Of a stretch of 64,000 nucleotides of DNA, positions 34,427-42,638 are shown in pieces. The first letter of the stretch is position 1. Each line of letters opens with the position of its first letter. The notes under the pieces are model-generated. The model searched no databases and was not told the DNA's origin. It worked only from the letters and a program-made list of their open reading frames with translations. A program made the translations under genes and the position numbers. Origin of the DNA: Nitrospirota bacterium (lineage in GTDB: Bacteria; Nitrospirota; Thermodesulfovibrionia; Thermodesulfovibrionales; UBA6898); assembly GCA_016215155.1 (NCBI GenBank), contig JACRLQ010000098.1, forward strand, positions 29,186 through 93,185, given 5' to 3'.

Positions 34427-35446
34427 AATGGGGTCAGCCCTTGAATCGTGACATAATGTCTGTTTTCTTTTTTTTATATTGTTGTAGTGATTTCCCATCA
34501 GCTTCAAGTTTCCTCATCACCCTCCGATATTGATGCGCTATAGCCGAATCGCTTTTCCCTCCGGCTTTTTCTGCAATCTCCCGGTTAAGCGCCTGGCTCT
34601 CTTCTTTTGCAATACACACAAACATATCCTGCACTCTGGAATCTTTGATTAAATCAACACCGTAATAGTCACAAACGGCGCGATAGATCTCATTCACTCC
34701 AGGCCTTCCGTCAAAGTAACGCTTTGCCGAAATGTCCCCAAGGATTTCTCCTTTCAATGTCTTTACTACTTTACTTACGAACTTTTCTGCCCCAAGCACC
34801 GCCTGCCCGGTAATTTTTTCTGCAGGATACTGAGGTGGATTTTCTATGCCAGCTTCAACAAATTCCCTATATTTCCTTGCGGCTATCTTATAGCTCGCCC
34901 CATATTCGGATAAGAGCCACGCCGTCTGAAGCCACGGACTCGCTTTCTCTTTTCCTATATATTGCAGATAGCTGCCCCATTTATACTCCTCAGGTCTTTT
35001 TGCTATCCCAGCCCTGACCGGATTAAGGTGTATATACCTGCTAAGTTCAAGCAAATATCCTTCCTTATCTACACATAACGATTTGTATCTGCCGGCAAAA
35101 ACGTGCCCTATGAATCCACGGTATCTCCTCAGATAGCTCCCATACCCTGAACCTATATAGTGCATCCCCTTTGATAGATTGCCGTGAGGAATGGATACAA
35201 GCAGATGATAATGGTTCCCCATGATGCACCAGGCATATATATTTATGCCATATCGGTCGACTGCCCGTCCCAGTATATCTAAAAAGACGTCTTTGTCCTT
35301 CTCATCGATAAAAATAAACTCCCCCCGATTCCCTTTGGACATAATATGATATACTGCACCCTCGTACTCTATCCTTAACGGTCTCGCCATGCCAGAATAC
35401 TATCAAAAAAATTTCGCCGTGTCAAGATTCAAGGGCTGACCCCATT
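34427..35446. mobile_element. Y1 (REP-associated) transposase element with terminal inverted repeats
   Basis: 1020 bp bounded by 27-bp inverted repeats that differ at one base (outer part AATGGGGTCAGCCCTTGAAT) at 34427-34453 and 35420-35446. One transposase gene fills the interior. The left end abuts the truncated Ubl frame of the E2/JAB/E1 operon. Confidence 0.85.
34434..35390 (-). CDS. REP-associated tyrosine transposase (RAYT/IS200-like HUH)
   Basis: A 318-residue Y1-type single-strand transposase. The HUH pair is in IMGNHYHLLV (about residue 60) and the catalytic tyrosine in SRYIHLNPVRAG (about residue 120). It starts MARPLRIEYEGAVYHI, typical of the family. The C-terminal 100 residues look like a DnaA domain-IV-type helix-turn-helix (AGGKSDSAIAHQYRRVMRKLE), an arrangement common in this subgroup. 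The stop lies inside the left inverted repeat. Confidence 0.92.
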   Translation of the reverse strand: MARPLRIEYEGAVYHIMSKGNRGEFIFIDEKDKDVFLDILGRAVDRYGINIYAWCIMGNHYHLLVSIPHGNLSKGMHYIGSGYGSYLRRYRGFIGHVFAGRYKSLCVDKEGYLLELSRYIHLNPVRAGIAKRPEEYKWGSYLQYIGKEKASPWLQTAWLLSEYGASYKIAARKYREFVEAGIENPPQYPAEKITGQAVLGAEKFVSKVVKTLKGEILGDISAKRYFDGRPGVNEIYRAVCDYYGVDLIKDSRVQDMFVCIAKEESQALNREIAEKAGGKSDSAIAHQYRRVMRKLEADGKSLQQYKKKKTDIMSRFKG

Positions 35447-35706
35447 TGGTGTCTCAAGGGAAACTGATTTCGTCTTTGCGCATTCACGGCGTTGGTGAAT
35501 GGCAGATAATGGGACATAACATGACATTTCCGATATAGGGCCGTCGAAAACGGAAGCCGCATTGGTAAAACTTAAAGACTTCCTTTACACGGATGGGAGG
35601 TAAGTCCTACAAATTTTTCATCATTTGTCTGATATTTTTATGGTCTGATCCATAATAAAATTATGACAATGACTTTAACATAATCAGCCACAATGAGGAG
35701 GAAACA
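35447..35706. other. Intergenic region, 260 bp
   Basis: Between the transposase element and the secreted repeat protein. No ubiquitin-like first half is found on the minus strand. A strong ribosome site (GAGGAGG) precedes the next gene. A 20-codon plus-strand frame ending at about 35602 could be the tail of a lost gene. Confidence 0.4.
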
Positions 35707-37020
35707 ATGAAGAGATTCATGGTCTTAATGCTTGGGGTAACAATGTTATTTTCCTGCTTTGGCCTTGCGGAGGCCCTGCAACCTTATCTGGACGCCTTTA
35801 TCGCTAGATATCCGAATGCCGGGGCTATCAGCAATTGCGGTGTATGTCATAATAGTGCGCAGAATCCCGGATCAAGAAACTCTTACGGTGCTGCCTATGG
35901 AAGCAATGGGCATAACTTTACCGCGATCGAACCTCTGGATTCGGACGGCGACGGGTTCACAAATCTGGCCGAGATCACCAATGTTCCGCCGACTTATCCT
36001 GGAGATGCCGCAAGTCATCCCGCCGTCACCTGTACGTCTTTCATATATTCGGCATTCTCGGAGTGCCAGCCTGACAATACCCAGACAAGGACCGTTATCT
36101 CCGCCTCACCGGCGGGCTGTACCGGAGGCAACCCCGTGCTGACGCAGTCCTGCACCTATGTGCCGCCGGCAACTACCTGCACATCTTTCACCTACTCCGC
36201 ATTCTCAGAATGTCAGCCTGACAATACCCAGACAAGGACTGTTGTCTCCGCTTCGCCGGCAGGCTGCACCGGAGGCAACCCCGTGCTGACGCAGTCCTGC
36301 ACCTATGTCCCGCCGGCAAATACCTGCACATCTTTCACCTACTCCGCATTCTCAGAGTGTCAGCCCGGCAATACCCAGACAAGGACTGTTGTCTCCGCTT
36401 CGCCGGCAGGCTGTACCGGAGGCAACCCCGTGCTGACGCAGTCCTGCACCTATGTGCCGCCCCCGGCAGGCAGTACAACCGTAACTGTCAACGCTGCAAC
36501 AGGAACCGGACCATTGACGATTGAGACACTGACCGGCGGCACGAATCTCACCAATGTCAGCGCGATATCGTCTTCGGACGCCTCGTTAAACCAGAGCGGC
36601 AAACCATCGGGCTTTGCTTTTAATGATGGACTGCTCAGATTTACACTCAATGGGGTGGCCATAGGAGGCGTGGCGCAGGTCAGGATCACCTATCCGGCCG
36701 ATATCACTTCAGGGAGCAAGGTATACAAGATCAGGGCGGACGGATTCCATGAATACACAAATGCCTCAATATCCGGCAAGACCGTTACGCTGACACTGAC
36801 AGACGGCGGAGATGGTGATAGTGACGGTGCTGCCAACGGTTCTATTGCAGACCCCGTGGGTGTTGCCTCGCCTGTTGCGGTCGTTGTAGAGGACGGGGGA
36901 GGCGGCTGCTCGATCGGCCCGAAACAGACCGGGGCCACTGCCCTTGCAGATTCAGTATTGATCCTTATGCCTCTTATAGTGATCGCTGCCCTGAGAGGTA
37001 TCAGGCGCAGGAACAAATAG
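35707..37020 (+). CDS. Secreted repeat protein with CxxCH motif and C-terminal membrane anchor
   Basis: 437 residues. Signal peptide (1-23), then a domain with one possible haem c motif (NCGVCHNSA) and a calcium-type loop DSDGDGFTNLAEI. Three 49-residue repeats follow, each with four cysteines (CTSFTYSAFSECQP ... GCTGGNP ... QSCTYVPP), then a beta-rich domain. The end, GGGCSIGPKQTG plus a hydrophobic stretch plus RGIRRRNK, has the layout of a protein-sorting tail (Cys-containing CTERM type). Likely cell-surface. No enzyme motif is recognised. Confidence 0.8.
   Translation: MKRFMVLMLGVTMLFSCFGLAEALQPYLDAFIARYPNAGAISNCGVCHNSAQNPGSRNSYGAAYGSNGHNFTAIEPLDSDGDGFTNLAEITNVPPTYPGDAASHPAVTCTSFIYSAFSECQPDNTQTRTVISASPAGCTGGNPVLTQSCTYVPPATTCTSFTYSAFSECQPDNTQTRTVVSASPAGCTGGNPVLTQSCTYVPPANTCTSFTYSAFSECQPGNTQTRTVVSASPAGCTGGNPVLTQSCTYVPPPAGSTTVTVNAATGTGPLTIETLTGGTNLTNVSAISSSDASLNQSGKPSGFAFNDGLLRFTLNGVAIGGVAQVRITYPADITSGSKVYKIRADGFHEYTNASISGKTVTLTLTDGGDGDSDGAANGSIADPVGVASPVAVVVEDGGGGCSIGPKQTGATALADSVLILMPLIVIAALRGIRRRNK
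36028..36468 (+). repeat. Three tandem 147-bp repeats
   Basis: Start points at 36028, 36175 and 36322, each 147 bp (49 codons), differing at a few silent or conservative positions. Each encodes a four-cysteine module. The near-identity at DNA level suggests recent expansion; copy number may vary between strains. Confidence 0.95.
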
Positions 37021-37040
37021 AGGCATCCAGGTCCGAGTCC

Positions 37041-37075
37041 GTAACCGGGGCAGGTCATCGGCATGCCCCGGTCAC
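37041..37075. terminator. Hairpin downstream of the secreted repeat protein
   Basis: 9-bp stem ACCGGGGCA / TGCCCCGGT with an 11-nt loop, 23 bp after the stop. No T run follows, so termination is uncertain. Confidence 0.45.
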
Positions 37076-37105
37076 GGACATAGCACTCAGATGCCGGCTG
37101 TTCTG

Positions 37106-37216
37106 AAGAGGCCATTTTGTGAAGAGATGCCCTATGTGAAGAGATGCCCTAAATGTGTAAGAACGTCCCCACCAGCTCTGGCCTATCCCGTCCATTGTCA
37201 GTTGCCCATTAATTGA
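37106..37216 (+). pseudogene. Decayed copy of the zinc-ribbon gene head
   Basis: GAGGCCATTTTGTGAAGAGA and the following 70 bp repeat the start region of the gene at 37381. From a GTG at 37136 the frame reads KRCPKCVRTSPPALAYP then VHCQLPIN and stops at 37216, against KKCPKCGRTSPPALAFCPRC in the intact gene. One cysteine pair is lost, and a 16-bp stretch (GTGAAGAGATGCCCTA) is itself repeated in tandem. A partial duplication. Confidence 0.8.
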
Positions 37217-37380
37217 AAGCTATTTCCTGAGGCGCCCCCCCCAAGCGGCGGAGATCGCCTTTTAAATAAAAAATAATACTTCACTCAATTATAATTAAGA
37301 ATAGTCCGAGTATATTCGGCGTTCGAACAGGTTGAGGCAATAAAGGGGTGTGAAAATGTTTTGTCTGAGGAGGCCATATT

Positions 37381-38955
37381 GTGAAGAAATGCCCTAAGTG
37401 TGGAAGAACGTCACCTCCGGCCCTGGCCTTTTGTCCGCGCTGCAGGACCCCTTTTAATGCCCCTGCCACGGCAAAGCAGGAAGGTAATGGGCCGGCCCGT
37501 AAAACACCGGAGACGTCCGGGGCGGCAGGGGGCGCTGGAAAATCCCGAAAAACCGCTGTCGTTATTTCCGGCGTTGTTTTGTTGGCTATGGCTGTGGCCG
37601 GCGGCTTTTACCTCCTTTCAGGCAATATGTATGATATCAAAACCAAAAGCCTGCAGCTGGCCCAGGGCATACAGGGCAGACAATGGAAATACCCTCCGGG
37701 GGACGCCGCGGAGACGGCGCGGGTGATGAGCGTGCAGCAGTTGATAGAGGCCTGGAAGACAGTGCCGGGCAGGTCGCAGACCCTTATTCACTCGACTTAC
37801 GCCAAGGCGTTGGGTCTTAAGGGCAGAGAGGCTCTCAGCGCCATCCCGGTGCTTGCCCCCTACGTCACGGACAAGGATTTATATCTGAGGCAGGGGGCGA
37901 TGGAGGGCCTAGCGGGCATAGGCGAAGAGGGGCTTCCGCACATCCTGAAGGCCTTGAACTACCGGGACAAGGCCGACACCAACGACGTAACAATCCGGTG
38001 GGATGCCGCCATGGCGATAGCCAAAATGGGGCCCCGGGCGAAGAATGCTGAAAAGGAACTGCTTGCCGCCATCATCAATCCCGAGGAAAACGTAAATGTT
38101 AAGGGCGATGCCGCGGCAGCTCTTGCAGGAATAGGACCGGACGCAGTCCCTTCATTGAACAGGGCCAGATGTTATTTTTACGACAAGGGCGGAACGTCCG
38201 TCGCTGAAACCGGGGTGCTGAGGACGATCAACATCGCCCTGCAGGGCATGAATGCGGCCATGGAGCCCTGCAAGGGGCTGGGCGGAGGTCAGCAGGGCGC
38301 TGATCAGGGCGCGCCTGTTTCAAGCCCGACATTCCTTAGCGCCTCCGACCTGGGCAGGATGCAGACGCCCCAGCTGCTCGATGCCTTGCGCAGCAATCCC
38401 TATAACAAACAGATGATTGCTGATGAACTTGTCAGGAGGGGGGCACAGGCAGAAGCGGTTGAAGCCCTTCAGGCAATGTTGAGAGACAAAGAACAAAAAG
38501 GGCTGCTGGGCATCAAGATGGCGCTCTCTAAACTTAAGGCCCCGGTTGTGTACGACTGGAGCAGGAATTCATTTCTTCCGATTGCCGAAGATAATATAGG
38601 ACTTATCGAATGGGCCGCGGAGACACGGAATGATTCGGTCTATTCTTCAGGCAGGATTTATGTCGGCCGGGACGTTATAGCAGGACTCTCCCGCGGACAA
38701 CAGGGGATGGTTACCTTGCCCGCTTTTGTCAGATATACCCTTAAAGTAAAGGGGGGAAGCCTCGCACAGCCCGTTGAGAAGATATTCGAGGCGGCCCGGG
38801 AGGGGGAGCATTCCTGGGACAACGTCATACTCGCTTCGGGTATCGGCCCGGGCAAGTATTCCGTGACTCTTTTTCTCCACGCCCAGTTTGCGAAAGAGGA
38901 CGGAACAGGGCGGATATTAAACAATAACGCCGGCTTTCTGGAGATCGAGCGATGA
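37381..38955 (+). CDS. Zinc-ribbon, single-TM protein with HEAT-like repeats
   Basis: 524 residues from a GTG start. The N-terminal zinc ribbon reads CPKCGRTSPPALAFCPRC, followed by a low-complexity linker, one transmembrane helix (about residues 62-82), and an extracytoplasmic part with HEAT/armadillo-like repeats (residues 135-270: ALSAIPVLAPYVTDKDLYLR, AMAIAKMGPRAKNAEKEL). A beta-rich C-terminal domain follows. Function unknown. The start is confirmed by the upstream partial duplicate that preserves the same reading frame. Confidence 0.75.
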   Translation: MKKCPKCGRTSPPALAFCPRCRTPFNAPATAKQEGNGPARKTPETSGAAGGAGKSRKTAVVISGVVLLAMAVAGGFYLLSGNMYDIKTKSLQLAQGIQGRQWKYPPGDAAETARVMSVQQLIEAWKTVPGRSQTLIHSTYAKALGLKGREALSAIPVLAPYVTDKDLYLRQGAMEGLAGIGEEGLPHILKALNYRDKADTNDVTIRWDAAMAIAKMGPRAKNAEKELLAAIINPEENVNVKGDAAAALAGIGPDAVPSLNRARCYFYDKGGTSVAETGVLRTINIALQGMNAAMEPCKGLGGGQQGADQGAPVSSPTFLSASDLGRMQTPQLLDALRSNPYNKQMIADELVRRGAQAEAVEALQAMLRDKEQKGLLGIKMALSKLKAPVVYDWSRNSFLPIAEDNIGLIEWAAETRNDSVYSSGRIYVGRDVIAGLSRGQQGMVTLPAFVRYTLKVKGGSLAQPVEKIFEAAREGEHSWDNVILASGIGPGKYSVTLFLHAQFAKEDGTGRILNNNAGFLEIER

Positions 38956-39127
38956 ATACCGTTGTTCTTACGACAGGGCCTGAACTCTGAAAAAACTTAA
39001 GGGGAAGAAGGCGGGCAGTGGAAATTGGGGAAATAAAGAGGGATAATGGTGGGGACCCTTGGTGTACTCCGGGACCACGGAAGCGGAGAAATCATGCGGG
39101 CATATTCTATATACTATCGGTGCAGTT

Positions 39128-41497
39128 ATGACGAATAAAGATAAAGACCAGTCCGGTGAGCCTGAAAAAATGGAACTTCTAAACAATAGCGGGGGCCGGT
39201 GCATGGCCCCAGACTTGACCGGCCGCACGCCGCCGGAAGAGGCCTTGCGTGAAAGCCTGGAAAAGTACAAATTCCTGATCGAGGCCACTAACACCGGCTT
39301 TGTTATTCTGGACGAAGGCGGCAGGGTCCTCGACGCCAACGCGGAGTATATCAGGATGACCGGCCGCGGCAGCCTGGAGGAAATTTTAGGCCGGCCGGTC
39401 ACGGACTGGACTGCCCCCTATGACCTGGAGCGAAACGCTTCAGAGGTCGCAAGGTGTCTTGAGACCGGCTCAGTACGTGACCTTCTGATCGACTATGCCC
39501 ACGCCGACGGCAGGATCGTGCCGATCGAGATAAACGCAACAGTACTTCATGGGCATAGGGAAGCAAGGATCTTCACGGTCTGCAGGGACATCTCGGAGCG
39601 GAAGGCCCAGGATAGAAGCGAACGTATGCTCCAGGCGATCATTGAGGCCGAACCTGAGTGCGTCAAGCTGCTCGACGAAAACTCAAACCTGATCATGATG
39701 AACCGGGCCGGCCTGGATATGATACAGGCGGAATCGTTCGAGCAGGTTGAGGGCAGGTGTATTATTCCAATGGTGACCGAGGGGTACCGGGAACAGTTCC
39801 TGGACCTTACGAAGCGGGTGTTTCAGGGCGGCTCCGGCATGCTTGTTTTCGAAATGGTCGGAACAAAAGGAAGGCGTTTATGGATGGAGACCCACGCGGT
39901 GCCGCTGCGGGACCAAAAGCAGGGGATCGTCGCCCTGCTGGGTGTAACAAGGGACATCACCGAGCGCAAACGCGCCGAGGAAAATATCCTAAAGAGCGAG
40001 GAATTCGTCAGGACGATCCTCAACACCGTGGACGAGGGCTTCATCGTCATCGACCGCGATTACCGCATAGTGACGGCCAACAAGGCCTACTGCGGCCAGG
40101 TGGGCGAGACCTGCGAAAAGATCATCGGGAAACACTGCTATGAGATCTCTCATAAAGCGAGCCGTCCCTGCTACGATGAGGGGGAGGAATGCGCCGTCCG
40201 GGAGGTCTTTGCAAATGGAGAACCGCATGCCGTCCTTCACAAACACCTGGACCAGGACGGCAACATACTGTTCGTCGAGACAAAGGGGTTCCCCATCAAA
40301 GACGCCTCGGGGAACGTCACCTCCGTCATCGAGACTATAAACAACATTACCGAGAAGCATCTTTTGGAGGAGGAGAGACTCAGGTCACAGAAACTGGAAT
40401 CCATCGGCACTCTGGCGGGGGGTATCGCCCACGACTTCAACAACCTTCTGCAGGGTGTATTCGGCTACATCTCCATGGCCAGGATGACCCTTGATAGACC
40501 CGAGAAAGCCGAGTCGATGCTTATACAGGCAGAGAAGGCCCTGCAGCTTTCGGTGAACCTCACCTCCCAGCTTTTGACTTTTTCGAAGGGCGGCAAACCG
40601 GTGAAAAAGCGCATGACTATCGCCCCGGTGATCGAAAATGCCGTGAAGTTCGCCTTAAGCGGCTCCCGCCTTGACTACGTTATGGATATCGACGGGGAAC
40701 TCCACCAGGTTGACGCGGACGAGGGACAGCTTGGGCAGGTCATCCAGAACATAGTGCTGAACGCTGATCAGGCCATGCCGCTTGGAGGCAGGCTGGAGAT
40801 AGCCGCCCGGAACGTCCATGCGCCTGACCTGGGAGTGCCTCCAGTATTGGCACACGGCGATTACGTGGAGATATCCATCAAAGACAGCGGGATCGGCATT
40901 CCCGCGCACTATCTGCCCAGGATCTTCGACCCCTATTTCACTACTAAAGAAAAAGGGAGCGGGCTGGGGCTGGCAACTTCCTATTCGATCATGAAAAACC
41001 ACGGCGGTCTGATAGACGTTTCGTCTGAAGTGGGTAAGGGCAGCGTCTTCAGGATCTATCTGCCGTCCGCCGGAATCCGCAAAACAGCCCCGCTGCCATC
41101 ACCCCCTGCGCCTTCGGGGAGGTCTGCCAGGATTTTGGTGATGGACGACGAGGAGATTGTCAGGATGGTCTCCGGAGAACTCATCCAGTCCCTCGGGCAT
41201 AAGGTCGAGCTTGCCGAACATGGGACGGCCGCTATCGAAAAATACCGGCAGGCTCAGTCGGATGGTGACCCCTTTGACATCGTCATACTGGACCTGACTA
41301 TCAGGGGAGGCATGGGGGGGGACGAGGCGGTCAGGGAGCTCCGCGCTATAGATCCCGCCGTTAAAGCAGTCGTCTCAAGCGGGTACTCGGACGATGCCAT
41401 TGTGTCGAGCTACCCCGACCATGGCTTCGACGCATTCCTGAAAAAGCCCTATGATGTCGACGGTCTGCGGGATGTGATCAACAGCCTGCTTAAGTGA
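39128..41497 (+). CDS. Hybrid sensor histidine kinase with PAS domains and receiver
   Basis: 789 residues from ATG 39128. Three PAS/PAC units lie in about the first 420 residues, each closed by an RDISERK/RDITERK-type PAC end. The HisKA box has the phospho-accepting His in GGIAHDFNNLLQ (about 434). An HATPase domain (NADQAMP, GIGIP, GSGLGLATSY) and a C-terminal receiver with the Asp in VILDLTIRGG (about 721) complete it. No transmembrane segment, so a cytoplasmic sensor. The frame is open upstream to 39059 without a convincing ribosome site, so the start is uncertain by a few codons. Confidence 0.9.
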   Translation: MTNKDKDQSGEPEKMELLNNSGGRCMAPDLTGRTPPEEALRESLEKYKFLIEATNTGFVILDEGGRVLDANAEYIRMTGRGSLEEILGRPVTDWTAPYDLERNASEVARCLETGSVRDLLIDYAHADGRIVPIEINATVLHGHREARIFTVCRDISERKAQDRSERMLQAIIEAEPECVKLLDENSNLIMMNRAGLDMIQAESFEQVEGRCIIPMVTEGYREQFLDLTKRVFQGGSGMLVFEMVGTKGRRLWMETHAVPLRDQKQGIVALLGVTRDITERKRAEENILKSEEFVRTILNTVDEGFIVIDRDYRIVTANKAYCGQVGETCEKIIGKHCYEISHKASRPCYDEGEECAVREVFANGEPHAVLHKHLDQDGNILFVETKGFPIKDASGNVTSVIETINNITEKHLLEEERLRSQKLESIGTLAGGIAHDFNNLLQGVFGYISMARMTLDRPEKAESMLIQAEKALQLSVNLTSQLLTFSKGGKPVKKRMTIAPVIENAVKFALSGSRLDYVMDIDGELHQVDADEGQLGQVIQNIVLNADQAMPLGGRLEIAARNVHAPDLGVPPVLAHGDYVEISIKDSGIGIPAHYLPRIFDPYFTTKEKGSGLGLATSYSIMKNHGGLIDVSSEVGKGSVFRIYLPSAGIRKTAPLPSPPAPSGRSARILVMDDEEIVRMVSGELIQSLGHKVELAEHGTAAIEKYRQAQSDGDPFDIVILDLTIRGGMGGDEAVRELRAIDPAVKAVVSSGYSDDAIVSSYPDHGFDAFLKKPYDVDGLRDVINSLLK

Positions 41498-41503
41498 AAT
41501 TAA

Positions 41504-42496
41504 TTAAGGAGAAGAAAGAAATCTTCCAGCCTGAAATATCATGACTCTGTTTCTCCCGCGTTCGATATCAGTGCCGTTACACTCATGGCAGACCCCCCCG
41601 CTGAAGTACTCCTTTTTTTCGGATTCTGCCCCGCATTCAAGACATGATGATTTTTTTGCCTTGTACATCGCATCGTCGCTGCATTTAAGCAGCAGATCAC
41701 AAAGCTGGTCCAAGGTTGCTTTTTCATTTTCGCGTATGGCCCCCCGGCCGCTCAGTCCCAGTTTTGTTCTGAGATAGCCCTGGTTTTCCATGAGAGAGAC
41801 GGCCCCGAAACTGGCCGTGACCCGTAATTTCTTCCGCCCCAGCTTCAAAGGGGCCGCCTCCAGGTGCTCCCTGATCCTTCCGGCCAGGGTAAAGGCCTGC
41901 CCGGAATTTGTCTCGGGCAGGACAATCACGAACTCCTCACCTCCGAACCTCCCTGGGATGTCGGACTCCCTGATACATTTCCTTACGGTATCGGCAACAG
42001 TCCTCAGGACCTCATCGCCTGTCTGATGCCCGTAGGTATCGTTGAACTCCTTGAAGTGGTCGATGTCAAAAAAGATGAGGGAAAGGTCCCTGAGCGCCCT
42101 TCTCGACAATTCGAAGCGGAGCCTGGAGAGCAGTTCTTTTCTGTTAAATAATTGGGTCAGGTCGTCCGTTGACGCCATCTTCATGATCTCCGCCGTCCTC
42201 TCCCGGACTTTCCTCTCCAGTGTGCGGTTATATTCGACCAGTGTTTCTTTTGATACCCTGAGGCTGTCCGAGGTCTCTTTCAGCTCGGCGATCGTCTGCT
42301 CAAGTTTGTATTCCCTGGCCTCCAATTTTACGGCCATCATTCCGAAGGATTCCGCGAGATCGACGATGTTCTTCGGGTAGGACCCTGCCTTGGTGAGGTC
42401 GTAGAGCTCGTCAAGATCGCCATATCTGGCCCGTTGAATTTTTTTGGCATTCGCGATAAGGCGCCTTACCAGTTTATCCGTAAGTTTTTTATCCAT
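41504..42496 (-). CDS. Diguanylate cyclase (GGDEF) with C-terminal zinc ribbon
   Basis: 330 residues: helical N-terminus with a coiled coil (about 70-105), then a GGDEF domain with the intact active site RFGGEEFVIV and an inhibitory I-site RESD five residues before it. It is thus predicted active and feedback-inhibited. An insert follows the last GGDEF strand, and the C-terminus carries a CxxC...CxxC zinc-ribbon-like element (CLECG, CHECN). Converges on the hybrid kinase gene (6 bp apart). Confidence 0.9.
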   Translation of the reverse strand: MDKKLTDKLVRRLIANAKKIQRARYGDLDELYDLTKAGSYPKNIVDLAESFGMMAVKLEAREYKLEQTIAELKETSDSLRVSKETLVEYNRTLERKVRERTAEIMKMASTDDLTQLFNRKELLSRLRFELSRRALRDLSLIFFDIDHFKEFNDTYGHQTGDEVLRTVADTVRKCIRESDIPGRFGGEEFVIVLPETNSGQAFTLAGRIREHLEAAPLKLGRKKLRVTASFGAVSLMENQGYLRTKLGLSGRGAIRENEKATLDQLCDLLLKCSDDAMYKAKKSSCLECGAESEKKEYFSGGVCHECNGTDIERGRNRVMIFQAGRFLSSP

Positions 42497-42638
42497 GCGT
42501 TTTTATCCAAGCTGAATTCACCTAATTATGCCATAACCTTCCGTCTCCTTTCATTCGGAAAACACTTGGACCGCGTTATTCTGCTGAAATCCCTTTCTTT
42601 TTCGGATAAAATAGGTGCAGGAACCCGACTGTGTGATT

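Noticed and set aside
36028..36468. Tandem repeats considered as a CRISPR array
   Set aside because: Units are 147 bp with no spacers and encode continuous protein sequence.
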